Shown here in pieces: positions 8,331 through 16,299 of a stretch of DNA of 64,000 nt. The DNA is from Rhodospirillales bacterium (GTDB lineage Bacteria > Pseudomonadota > Alphaproteobacteria > Rhodospirillales > WMHbin7), in the NCBI GenBank assembly GCA_016214125.1, contig JACRPC010000023.1, positions 1-64,000 on the forward strand, given 5' to 3'. Below the pieces are notes generated by a model. The model searched no databases. It saw only the letters and a program-made list of their open reading frames with translations, and was not told where the DNA came from. Positions within the stretch are counted from its first letter, which is position 1; each line of letters begins with the position of its first letter. A program made the translations under genes and the position numbers.

Positions 8331-9245
8331 CTAAAGCAAAAGGGTGAGCAGGGCGGGCAGGATAGCCGCCGCCAAAACGGTTTGCACGCTGATGATGTTG
8401 GCCATCAGGGGCGCGTCGCCGCCCATCTGGCGGGCCAGCACGTAGGACGAGGCCGAGCAGGGCAGCGCCGTGTAAAGCAGCAGCACGCCCAAGGGGGCGG
8501 CCTCGAGCCCGAACAGCCGGCCCAAGGCCAGCGCCATCAGGGGCAGGGCGATCAGCTTCAGGCCCGAGGCGGCCAGCACCGGGCGTCCGGTGCGGGCCAG
8601 CGCCGACAGATCGAGCCCGGCCCCCACCGCCAGAAGCCCCACCGGCAGCGCGGCGCCGCCCAGAATGTCCAAGAGGCCGCTTAAGCCCCAGGGCACGCCG
8701 AGGCCGGCCAGATTGAGTGCGATGCCGACGAGGCAGGCGCCGATCAGCGGGTTGGCGAGCGTCGGTTTGACCAGCGCCGCCCAGCCCGGCCGGGTTGGAT
8801 GGGCGAAGCGCAGCATTGCCATCACCGAAAGCAGATTGACCAGCGGCACCACGGCGGCCACGCAAATTGCCGCCAGCGCCACGCCCGGCTTGCCGAACAG
8901 CGCCAAGGCGCCGGCCAGCCCGATATAGGTGTTGGGGCGGATGGCGCCCTGGACGACCGAGGAAAAGGACGGCCCATCGACGCCAAGGCCGCGCCTGACG
9001 AGCAGCACCAGCGCCGCCGATCCGAGCGTCGCCAAGGCCGCCGCGCCGGCCAAGGCCAGCGCCTCGCTGCCCTGCAAGGGCGCCTTGGCGGTGCTGGACA
9101 AAAGAAGCGCCGGAAAGAACAGGTAATAGGTGAGGCTCTCGGCCGGCGGCCAGAAGCCATCGGGCACCAGGCGGAAGCGCCGCAGCAGATGCCCCAGCAC
9201 GATCAAGAGAAACACCGGCACCAGGGCGGCGAGAATGGCAAGCAT
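8331..9245 (-). CDS. AEC family (auxin efflux carrier-like) transporter
   Basis: This 304-residue hydrophobic protein has about ten predicted membrane helices in two halves, each with a proline-containing crossover, as in AEC/PIN-fold carriers. Visible motifs are NTYIGLAGALALFG, TLANPLIGACLVGIALNL and LPCSASSYVLARQMGG. Bacterial members transport malate, malonate or other carboxylates. Operon context with a CoA-transferase suggests that it carries the acid that the transferase activates. The promoter must lie in the 340-bp gap shared with the divergent tungsten oxidoreductase operon. Confidence 0.9.
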   Translation of the reverse strand: MLAILAALVPVFLLIVLGHLLRRFRLVPDGFWPPAESLTYYLFFPALLLSSTAKAPLQGSEALALAGAAALATLGSAALVLLVRRGLGVDGPSFSSVVQGAIRPNTYIGLAGALALFGKPGVALAAICVAAVVPLVNLLSVMAMLRFAHPTRPGWAALVKPTLANPLIGACLVGIALNLAGLGVPWGLSGLLDILGGAALPVGLLAVGAGLDLSALARTGRPVLAASGLKLIALPLMALALGRLFGLEAAPLGVLLLYTALPCSASSYVLARQMGGDAPLMANIISVQTVLAAAILPALLTLLL

Positions 9246-9585
9246 CGGGCGAGGTTAGCCGCTGGGGCGGGCCGGGGGAATGGGGGAGTGGGGGGCGTTT
9301 GTCCTGTGCCGAGGACGCCGCACGCGCCGACCGAAGCGAAAGTCGCGCAGCCTCGACGGTTTGCGGACCCCCCAAGCCCCCACCCGGACCGTCATTCTTA
9401 TCCTTTTTTCTGCAAATTTTACGAGACATGGCCGGCATCGGTAGCCCGGCGCAGGCTGGCGCAAAAATACAGACAATTCAACAGCTTGGGCGACCGTGTT
9501 AGCATCGCTTCAATTAATCGTTTGGCTCGGGCGGGGGGAACCACCTCGCACCGGGCTTGGCCGCAAGAAGCAAGGGAGGAGTGGC
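9246..9585. other. divergent intergenic region, AEC/CoA-transferase vs AOR operon
   Basis: This 340-bp gap holds no credible gene. It must carry the promoters of both flanking operons. I could not identify a convincing sigma-54, FNR or sigma-70 element by eye. The stretch from about 9400 to 9530 is less GC-rich than its surroundings and is the likeliest promoter site. A strong ribosome site (AAGGGAGGAGTGGC) ends the region. Confidence 0.5.
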
Positions 9586-10053
9586 ATGCAGCGCTCGCTG
9601 ATGATCGAGCCCGTCAAATGCACCGGCTGCAAGCAGTGCGAGATGGCCTGCTCGATGACCCATGAGGGCGTCTTCAATCCGGCGCGCTCGCGCATCCGGG
9701 TCTTCGAGTTCCACGCCGAGGCGCGCTTCGTGCCCTACACCTGCACTCAATGCGCCCAGGCCTGGTGCCAACAGGCCTGTCCGGTCGAGGCGATCTCGGT
9801 CGATGCCGCCACCGGCGCCAAGGTGGTGAAGGAAGCGCGCTGCGTGGGCTGCAAGGTCTGCACCATCGCCTGCCCCTTCGGCACCGTCAATTACGTGCGC
9901 GCCACCGGCAAGGTGGCGAAGTGCGATCTGTGCGGCGGCGATCCCGCCTGCGCCAAGGCCTGTCCGACCCAGGCCATCACCTATGTCGATTCCGACTGGA
10001 CCGGGCTCGAGCGCATGCGCGCCTGGGCCGCCAAAGCGACCGCAACGGCTTAA
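9586..10053 (+). CDS. aorA: four-cluster ferredoxin subunit of aldehyde oxidoreductase (AorA-like)
   Basis: This 155-residue soluble iron-sulfur protein has four cysteine groups: CTGCKQCEMAC near residue 12, CTQCAQAWCQQAC, CVGCKVCTIAC, and CDLCGGDPACAKAC. These would bind up to four [4Fe-4S] clusters, the DmsB/HycB pattern. It starts at ATG 9586 behind AGGGAGGAG. The next gene is a tungsten aldehyde oxidoreductase, then a FAD protein, the same order as AorABC of Aromatoleum, where AorA relays electrons and polymerises into a filament. The electron-relay role here is inferred from gene order and clusters. Confidence 0.9.
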   Translation: MQRSLMIEPVKCTGCKQCEMACSMTHEGVFNPARSRIRVFEFHAEARFVPYTCTQCAQAWCQQACPVEAISVDAATGAKVVKEARCVGCKVCTIACPFGTVNYVRATGKVAKCDLCGGDPACAKACPTQAITYVDSDWTGLERMRAWAAKATATA

Positions 10054-10067
10054 GGGGGGAGGCGATC

Positions 10068-11915
10068 ATGGGATGGGCTGGCAAGATTCTCCGCGTCGAC
10101 CTCGCCAAGGGTAGCTGCACGCCGGAACCGCTCAACGCCAAATGGGCAGCCGAGTATCTGGGCCAGCGCGGCCTGGCCTCGAAATATCTGGCGACCGAGA
10201 TCGACCCCAAGGTCGATCCGCTGTCGCCCGCCAACAAGCTGATCTTCGCCACCGGGCCCTTGACCGGCACCGCGGCCTCGACCGGCGGGCGCTATTCGGT
10301 CATCACCAAGGGGCCGCTCACCGGCGCCATCGCCTGCTCGAATTCGGGCGGCTATTGGGGGCCCGAGCTTAAGAACGCCGGCTGGGACATGATCATCTTC
10401 GAGGGCAAGGCCAAGAAGCCGGTCTATCTGTTCTTGGAAGACGACCGGGCCGAGCTGGTGCCGGCCGGCGATCTGTGGGGCCAGACGGTGTGGGCGACCG
10501 AGGCCGCCATCCGCGCCAAGCATCAGGACCCGCAAATCCGCGTCTCCGCCATCGGCAAAGCGGGCGAGATGGGGGTGATGTTCGCCTGCATCGTCAACGA
10601 CCAACACCGGGCGGCGGGCCGCTCGGGCGTCGGCGCCGTCATGGGGTCGAAGAATTTGAAGGCGGTGGCGGTGCGCGGCTCGCAGGGCGTACGGGTGCGC
10701 GACGCCAAGGCCTTCTTCGAGGCCACCACCAAAGGCAAGGCCACCTTGGCCGCCAATCCGGTCACCGGCCAGGGCCTCACCACCTACGGCACCAACATCT
10801 TGATGAACGTCATCAACGAGGTCGGCGCCCTGCCGACCCGCAACCACCGCGACGTTCAGTTTGAAGGCGCGCGCAAGATCTCGGCCGAGGCGATGCACGA
10901 AAAGCGCCCGACCGACGGCAAAGCCAATTTGGTTCACAACCAGGCCTGCTTCGGCTGCACCATCGCCTGCGGGCGGATGTCGCAGCTCGACAAGGGCCAC
11001 TTCACCGTGGTCAACCGGCCGCAATATTGGGGCGCCTCGGGCGGGCTGGAATACGAAAACGCCTGGAGCCTGGGCGCGGCGGCCGGCATCGACGATCTGG
11101 AAGCGCTCACCTTCGCCAATTTCCTGTGCAACGAGCACGGCATCGATCCGATCTCGTTCGGCGCCACCTTGGGCGCGGCGATGGAGCTTTACGACATGGG
11201 GGTGATCACCACCAAGGAGACCGGCGGCATCGAGCTGAAATTCGGCTCCGCCCAGGCACTCGCCACCTTGGTCGAACTCACCGGCAAGGCCGAGGGCTTC
11301 GGCAAGGAGTTGGGACTGGGCTCGAAGCGGCTTTGCGCCAAATACGGCCATCCGGAACTGTCGATGTCGGTCAAGGGCCAGGAATTCCCGGCCTATGATT
11401 CGCGCGGCATCCAGGGCATGGGGCTCACCTACGCCACCTCGAACCGCGGCGCCTGCCATCTGCGCAGCTACACCGTGGCCTCGGAAGTGCTGGGCACCCC
11501 GGTGAAGACCGATCCCCTGGCCACCGAGGGCAAGGCGGCGCTCGTCAAGGCCTTCCAGGACGCCACGGCGGCGGTGGATTCCTCAGGCCTTTGCGTCTTC
11601 ACCACCTTCGGCTGGACCCTGGACGACATCGCGCCCCAAATCGATGCGGCGCTGCCCGGCGGCTGGACCACCCAGCGCCTCTTGGATGTCGGCGAGCGGG
11701 TGTGGAATCTCGAACGCCAGTTCAATCTGGCTGCCGGCCTCACCGCCAAGGACGACACCCTGCCCAAGCGCCTGTTGACCGAGCCGGCCAAGACCGGTCC
11801 GGCCAAGGGCAAGGTCAACGAGCTGGGCAAGATGCTGCCCGAATATTACGAGCTGAGGGGCTGGTCGAAGGACGGCGTGCCCAACAAGGACACGCTGAAA
11901 CGCCTCGGCCTTTAA
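10068..11915 (+). CDS. aorB: tungsten-dependent aldehyde ferredoxin oxidoreductase (catalytic subunit)
   Basis: This 615-residue AOR-family enzyme binds W-bis-pyranopterin plus one [4Fe-4S] cluster and oxidises aldehydes to acids or runs in reverse. The N-terminal domain starts GWAGKILRVDLAKG. Cofactor-binding segments such as STGGRYSVITKGPLTGA and NSGGYWGPELKNAGWD are present. Cluster ligands appear as Cys294, Cys297, Cys301 (CFGCTIAC) and Cys509 (GLCVF). ATG 10068 follows AGGGGGGAGG. It is followed after 1 nt by a flavoprotein and by cofactor genes moaD-like and mobB. Related families (benzoyl-CoA reductase BamB, hydroxycarboxylate-viologen reductase) are alternatives, but the operon matches AOR. 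Confidence 0.93.
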   Translation: MGWAGKILRVDLAKGSCTPEPLNAKWAAEYLGQRGLASKYLATEIDPKVDPLSPANKLIFATGPLTGTAASTGGRYSVITKGPLTGAIACSNSGGYWGPELKNAGWDMIIFEGKAKKPVYLFLEDDRAELVPAGDLWGQTVWATEAAIRAKHQDPQIRVSAIGKAGEMGVMFACIVNDQHRAAGRSGVGAVMGSKNLKAVAVRGSQGVRVRDAKAFFEATTKGKATLAANPVTGQGLTTYGTNILMNVINEVGALPTRNHRDVQFEGARKISAEAMHEKRPTDGKANLVHNQACFGCTIACGRMSQLDKGHFTVVNRPQYWGASGGLEYENAWSLGAAAGIDDLEALTFANFLCNEHGIDPISFGATLGAAMELYDMGVITTKETGGIELKFGSAQALATLVELTGKAEGFGKELGLGSKRLCAKYGHPELSMSVKGQEFPAYDSRGIQGMGLTYATSNRGACHLRSYTVASEVLGTPVKTDPLATEGKAALVKAFQDATAAVDSSGLCVFTTFGWTLDDIAPQIDAALPGGWTTQRLLDVGERVWNLERQFNLAAGLTAKDDTLPKRLLTEPAKTGPAKGKVNELGKMLPEYYELRGWSKDGVPNKDTLKRLGL

Positions 11916-11916
11916 G

Positions 11917-13161
11917 ATGAAGGCGGTCATCCTGGGCGCTGGCCCGGCCGGCGTCACCGCCGCCGAAACGATCCGCGCCCATAATCCCAAGGCGCGGATC
12001 ACCCTGGTGGGCGACGAGCCGCACCCGCCCTATGGGCGGATGGCCATTCCCTATCTGCTCTCGGGGCGGATCGACGAGGCCGGCACCCATTTGCGCGCCG
12101 ATCCCGATCATTACCGCAATCTCGGCATCACGCTGAAGACGGGCCGGGCGCTGGGGCTCGACGCTAAGGCGCGCACGCTGGCGCTGGAAAAAGGCGAACT
12201 GGCCTATGACGCGCTCTTGATCGCCACCGGCGCCAAGCCGGTCAAGCCGAAGATCAAGGGGCTCAATCTGCCGGGCGTCCATCACTGCTGGACCTTGGCC
12301 GATGCCCGCGCCATCGCCGCCCTGGCCCGCAAGGGCGAGCCGGTGGTGCTGATGGGGGCGGGCTTCATCGGCACCATCATCCTGGAAGCCCTGGCGCTGC
12401 GGGGCGTTTCCCTCACCGTGGTCGAGCAGGCCGATCGCATGGTGCCAAGGATGATGGACGCCAAGGCCGGCGCGCTCCTCAAGCGCTGGTGTCAGGCGCA
12501 AGGGGTGAAGGTGCTGACCGGCACCAGCATCGCCGGCGTCGAGAAGGGACCCAAGGGGCTGGCGGTGACACTGTCGACCGGCAAGACCATTCCGGCCGCG
12601 CTTCTGGTGGTGGCGGCCGGCGTGGCGCCCAACATCGGTTTCCTTAAAGGTTCGGGCGTCAAGGCCAAGCAGGGCCTGCTGGTCGATGCCCATCTGGAAA
12701 CCAGCCTGCCCGGTATCTTTGCCGCCGGCGACGTGGCTCAGGGGCTCGATTTCACCACTGGCGCGTTGGCGGTCAACGCCATCCAGCCGGGCGCGGTGGC
12801 GCAAGGAAGGCTGGCCGGGCTCAACATGGCGGGCGAGCGGGTGGCCGATCGCGGCCAGTTGGCGATGAACGTCTTGGACACGCTGGGGCTGGTCTCGGCC
12901 TCCTTTGGCGCCTGGGACGGCGTCGATGGCGGCTGGCGGTCGGCGGCCTTGGACCGCGACAATTTCCGCTATACGCGGCTCGAGTTCCTGGGCGACCGGC
13001 TGGTGGGCGCCAATCTGGTCGGCATTGGGCCGCATGTCGGCATGGTGCGCGGCCTGATCGAGACCGGCACCCGCCTGGGCGCCTGGGCGAAAACCTTGAA
13101 GCGCGATCCCAACCGCCTGCCCGAGGCCTATGTCGCCACCCTGGCCGGGCGGCGCGACTGA
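11917..13161 (+). CDS. aorC: FAD-dependent NAD(P)H-linked oxidoreductase subunit (AorC-like)
   Basis: This 414-residue protein has two Rossmann dinucleotide folds: FAD site GAGPAGVTAAETI at residue 7, NAD(P) site VVLMGAGFIGTIILEAL near residue 145, and GIFAAGDVAQG near residue 268. It belongs to the NADH-rubredoxin/nitrite-reductase-like flavoprotein group. There is no redox disulfide CxxxxC. Directly coupled to the AOR gene, it most likely passes electrons between the iron-sulfur subunit and NAD(H), as AorC does in Aromatoleum. That would free the enzyme from needing ferredoxin. Confidence 0.88.
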   Translation: MKAVILGAGPAGVTAAETIRAHNPKARITLVGDEPHPPYGRMAIPYLLSGRIDEAGTHLRADPDHYRNLGITLKTGRALGLDAKARTLALEKGELAYDALLIATGAKPVKPKIKGLNLPGVHHCWTLADARAIAALARKGEPVVLMGAGFIGTIILEALALRGVSLTVVEQADRMVPRMMDAKAGALLKRWCQAQGVKVLTGTSIAGVEKGPKGLAVTLSTGKTIPAALLVVAAGVAPNIGFLKGSGVKAKQGLLVDAHLETSLPGIFAAGDVAQGLDFTTGALAVNAIQPGAVAQGRLAGLNMAGERVADRGQLAMNVLDTLGLVSASFGAWDGVDGGWRSAALDRDNFRYTRLEFLGDRLVGANLVGIGPHVGMVRGLIETGTRLGAWAKTLKRDPNRLPEAYVATLAGRRD

Positions 13162-13206
13162 CGGCCCGGGGTTGGCGGATCGGCTTGGCCGCCCCATAAT
13201 CCTGGT

Positions 13207-13473
13207 ATGAAAATCACGCTCAAGCTTTACGCCCGGCTGGCCCAATATCTTCCGGCCGGCGCGGCCGAGAACCAGGCCCGCATCGAACTGGCCGAGGGCG
13301 CCAGCGTCAACCAGGTGCTCGAGCAGTTTGGCCTGCCGCCGGCCCATTGCCATCTGGTGCTGGTCAACGGCGTCTATGTGGCGCCCAGCGAACGCCCGCA
13401 AACCGCGCTGCGCCCCGACGACGTGCTGGCCGTCTGGCCGCAGGTGGCGGGCGGCGGCTGGCCGGGCGGCTAG
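13207..13473 (+). CDS. MoaD/ThiS-family sulfur carrier
   Basis: This 88-residue beta-grasp protein ends in WPGG; the terminal Gly-Gly is where MoaD-type proteins are adenylated and thiocarboxylated. MoaD donates sulfur for the dithiolene of molybdopterin or tungstopterin. Copies of this gene inside AOR operons are common and are thought to serve the tungsten cofactor. It follows aorC by 45 nt and precedes mobB by 5 nt. No MoaE partner is visible in the window. Confidence 0.85.
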   Translation: MKITLKLYARLAQYLPAGAAENQARIELAEGASVNQVLEQFGLPPAHCHLVLVNGVYVAPSERPQTALRPDDVLAVWPQVAGGGWPGG

Positions 13474-13478
13474 CCGGC

Positions 13479-13979
13479 ATGAAGGTGTTCGGCATCGTCG
13501 GCTACAGCGGCTCGGGCAAAACCACCCTTTTGCGGCGGCTCATTCCGGAACTGGTGGGGCGCGGCCTTAGCATCGCCACCGTCAAGCACACCCATCACCG
13601 GGTGACGGTCGATGCTCCGGGCGATCCCGGTTTCGAGGCCCGCGCCCGGGGCGCGATCGCCTCGCTGGTGGCGGGCCCCGAGCGCTGGTATCAGGTGAAC
13701 GCGGTTGATCCCGAGCGCGCAATCGATCTGGCTCAGGTGGTGGCGCCCTTGGCGCCCGCCGATCTGGTGCTGATCGAAGGCTTCAAGCGCTACCCGCATG
13801 CCAAGCTGGAAGTCCATCGCGCCCAGACCGGCAAGCCGCTTTGGCGCGCCAGCGATCCCCAGGTGGTGGCGGTGGCGAGCGACCATCCGCTGCCCGATCT
13901 CGATTGCCCGTGGCTGGCGCTGGACGACGTCAAGGCGATCGCCGATTTCATCTTGGCCCATCCCGGCAGCCGCCCATGA
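13479..13979 (+). CDS. mobB: molybdopterin-guanine dinucleotide biosynthesis adaptor MobB
   Basis: This 166-residue P-loop GTPase has Walker A GYSGSGKTTLLRRL, then TVKHTHH, and a Walker B-like LVLIEGFKRYP, all diagnostic of MobB. MobB assists MobA in making guanine dinucleotide forms of the pterin cofactor. AOR enzymes normally hold bis-pyranopterin without nucleotide, so its presence in a tungsten operon suggests a dedicated cofactor step or tungstate handling; this is inference. Its stop overlaps the next start by ATGA. Confidence 0.9.
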   Translation: MKVFGIVGYSGSGKTTLLRRLIPELVGRGLSIATVKHTHHRVTVDAPGDPGFEARARGAIASLVAGPERWYQVNAVDPERAIDLAQVVAPLAPADLVLIEGFKRYPHAKLEVHRAQTGKPLWRASDPQVVAVASDHPLPDLDCPWLALDDVKAIADFILAHPGSRP

Positions 13980-15469
13980 GGCGGGCCTATGCCCACCTGG
14001 CCCGACGCTTCGCCAAGCTGGCGGCGATCGAGGATTCCTTGGCGGTCTTGGGCTGGGACACCGCCGCCATGATGCCCGAGGGTGGTGCCCCGGCACGCGC
14101 CCATCAGGTGGCGGTCTTGAAGGGCATCGCGCACGCCACCCTGACGGCGCGCGGCACCGAGGCGCTGTTGGACAAGGCGGCCAGCGAAGCGCTGGGGCCT
14201 TGGGAGAAGGCCAATCTTGCCCTGATGCGCCGGCGCTGGGCGCATGCCGCCGCCGTTCCGGCTCGGCTGGTCGAGGCCTTCTCCAAGGCCTGCTCGGAAT
14301 CGGAAATCGTTTGGCGCCGGGCGCGGGCCAAGGACGATTTCGCCATGGCCAGGCCGCATCTGGAACGGGTGCTCGATCTCACCCACCGGATCGCCGACGC
14401 CAAGGCCAAGGGGCTGGGGCTTTCGCCCTACGAGGCCCTGATGGATTCCTTCGAGCCCGGCTTGACGCAGGCCACCTTGGATCGCCTGTTCGGCCAACTT
14501 GAGCCGGCCTTGAAGGCCTTGCTGCCGCGCGTGCTCGAGGCGCAGGGGCCGGAGCCCTTGCCCTTGCCTGGCCCCTTTCCGATCGCCGGCCAGGCGGCGC
14601 TGGGCTTGCGGGCGATGCGGCTGTTGGGCTTCGATTTCGAGCATGGACGGCTCGACGTTTCGGCCCATCCCTTCTGCGGCGGCGTGCCCGAGGATGTCCG
14701 CATCACGACGCGCTACGACGAGGCGGATTTCTTCCGCTCGCTCTTGAGCGTGCTCCACGAAACCGGCCATGCGCTCTACGAGCAGGGCCTGCCCAAGGAA
14801 TGGCGCGACCAGCCGGTCGGTCAGGCGCTGGGCATGGCGCTGCACGAAAGCCAATCGCTGATCGTCGAAATGCAGGCCGGACGCAGCCCGGCTTTCCTGG
14901 CCTTTCTGGCGCCCCTGGTGGCCGAGGAGCTGGGGGTTTCCGGCCCGGCCTTTGGCGGCGCCAATCTCGTGCGTCTGGCAACGCGGGTTCGCCGCAGCCT
15001 GATCCGGGTCGATGCCGACGAAGTCACCTATCCCCTGCATGTCATCTTGCGCTACCGGCTGGAGACGGCGCTGATCGCGGGCGCCCTGGCGGTCAAGGAT
15101 CTGCCCCAGGCCTGGAACGACGGGATGCGCGAGCTGGTGGGTGTGGTTCCAGCCAACGACCGCGAGGGCTGTTTGCAGGATATTCACTGGTATGACGGCG
15201 CCTTCGGCTATTTCCCCAGCTACACGCTGGGCGCCATTCTGGCGGCGCAGTTCTTCCAGGCGGCGGTGGCGGCGGTGCCCGTCATTCCCACCGCGCTGGG
15301 GCAAGGCGAGTTCGCGCCGCTGCTCGCGTGGCTGCGGGCCAATGTTCACCGCCGGGGCGCCCAGGTTTCCGCCGAGGCGCTGGTGGCGCAGGCGACCGGG
15401 CGGGCGTTGTCGCCCGAACCGTTCCTGGCCCATCTCGAGCGGCGCTATCTGGGTTCCGCCACGCTGTAG
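13976..15469 (+). CDS. M32 family metallocarboxypeptidase (Taq type)
   Basis: This 497-residue cytosolic zinc carboxypeptidase has the M32 catalytic HETGH at residues 261-265 and the downstream helix GMALHESQSLIVEMQ, where Glu is the third zinc ligand. The N-terminal AAIEDSLAVLGWDTAAMMPEGG and C-terminal IHWYDGAFGYFPSYTLG are family hallmarks. Length is standard. The start overlaps the mobB stop (ATGA), so it is co-translated with the tungsten operon although no functional link is known. It overlaps the convergent hydrolase by 25 bp. Confidence 0.94.
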   Translation: MRRAYAHLARRFAKLAAIEDSLAVLGWDTAAMMPEGGAPARAHQVAVLKGIAHATLTARGTEALLDKAASEALGPWEKANLALMRRRWAHAAAVPARLVEAFSKACSESEIVWRRARAKDDFAMARPHLERVLDLTHRIADAKAKGLGLSPYEALMDSFEPGLTQATLDRLFGQLEPALKALLPRVLEAQGPEPLPLPGPFPIAGQAALGLRAMRLLGFDFEHGRLDVSAHPFCGGVPEDVRITTRYDEADFFRSLLSVLHETGHALYEQGLPKEWRDQPVGQALGMALHESQSLIVEMQAGRSPAFLAFLAPLVAEELGVSGPAFGGANLVRLATRVRRSLIRVDADEVTYPLHVILRYRLETALIAGALAVKDLPQAWNDGMRELVGVVPANDREGCLQDIHWYDGAFGYFPSYTLGAILAAQFFQAAVAAVPVIPTALGQGEFAPLLAWLRANVHRRGAQVSAEALVAQATGRALSPEPFLAHLERRYLGSATL

Positions 15470-16272
15470 CGCAGCGCCGTCGCCAGCACGCGGCCATCGC
15501 CGATCACGTTGTAATGATCGAGCCCTTCGAGAAGGATCAGCTCGGTGGCGACGCCGCGCTTGGCGAGATCGGCGGCGTAGGTCTTGGACAAGGCCGGCGG
15601 GGTGACGGTGTCGCCGGCTCCGACGATGACGCCGACCCGCGTGCCGTCGGGAATGCGCGCCACATAGCGGTCGGGCGATTCGCTCGTCCAAGCGGCCTCC
15701 TTGCGGCCGCGCCCGGCCCGCCAGACGGGCACGTCGCAGGGGCAGCCGACCAGCACCGCCGCGTCGGCTAGACCGGGATGGCGGCCCAGAATCACGCCGG
15801 CCGTTGCCGCGCCGCCGGAATGGCCGATCAGCACCACCCGTTGGGGGTGGTAATGCGCTTTCAGGCGGGCGATGGCGTCGGCGACGATGTCGATATTTTG
15901 GGCGGTGAAATTGTCGCCCCGGTCATGGATGGCGCCGCTCGAGCGCTGGCCGGTCTCGTCGTCATAGCCGGGCCGGATCATCGCCACCGCGACGGCGTCG
16001 GGCGCCTGGCGCGCCAAGCGGCCGGCGAAACGCACCATCGAAATGGCCGGCGAGCCGTCGGAGTGATTGCCGTGCAGAAAAACGATCAGACGGTTGGCGG
16101 GGCTGGCTTCCGCCGGGCCAAAGCTTTTGACGATCAGGCATTCGTCAAGGCCGGTGACGCGCGCGGTTAGGTCGGGCTGGGCGCAGGGCGCGGCCCAAGC
16201 CGGGGCGGGAAGGGCGAGAAGCAGAGCAAGCGGGACGAAGCTTAACCGGCGCATCGACATGGCGGCCAGCAT
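15445..16272 (-). CDS. secreted alpha/beta hydrolase
   Basis: This 275-residue protein has an N-terminal signal peptide (RRLSFVPLALLLALPAPAWA, cleaved after Ala) and an alpha/beta-hydrolase core: oxyanion strand IVFLHGNHSDG, nucleophile elbow VLIGHSGGAA, acid in GVIVGAGDTVTP and a late His in GLDHYNVIGDG. It probably works in the periplasm as an esterase or peptidase-like hydrolase; substrate unknown. Three ATG codons lie within the first seven residues, so the start may be a few residues downstream of the one given. It is convergent with the M32 gene. Confidence 0.8.
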   Translation of the reverse strand: MLAAMSMRRLSFVPLALLLALPAPAWAAPCAQPDLTARVTGLDECLIVKSFGPAEASPANRLIVFLHGNHSDGSPAISMVRFAGRLARQAPDAVAVAMIRPGYDDETGQRSSGAIHDRGDNFTAQNIDIVADAIARLKAHYHPQRVVLIGHSGGAATAGVILGRHPGLADAAVLVGCPCDVPVWRAGRGRKEAAWTSESPDRYVARIPDGTRVGVIVGAGDTVTPPALSKTYAADLAKRGVATELILLEGLDHYNVIGDGRVLATALRYSVAEPR

Positions 16273-16299
16273 AGCGCCTTGGCGCCGCCGGCCGAAGAC

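Noticed and set aside
8323-9438. Apparent N-terminal extension of the CoA-transferase through the AEC gene
   Set aside because: The extension is out of frame with the AEC protein and has no similarity; the CoA-transferase N-terminus is complete at ATG 8322.
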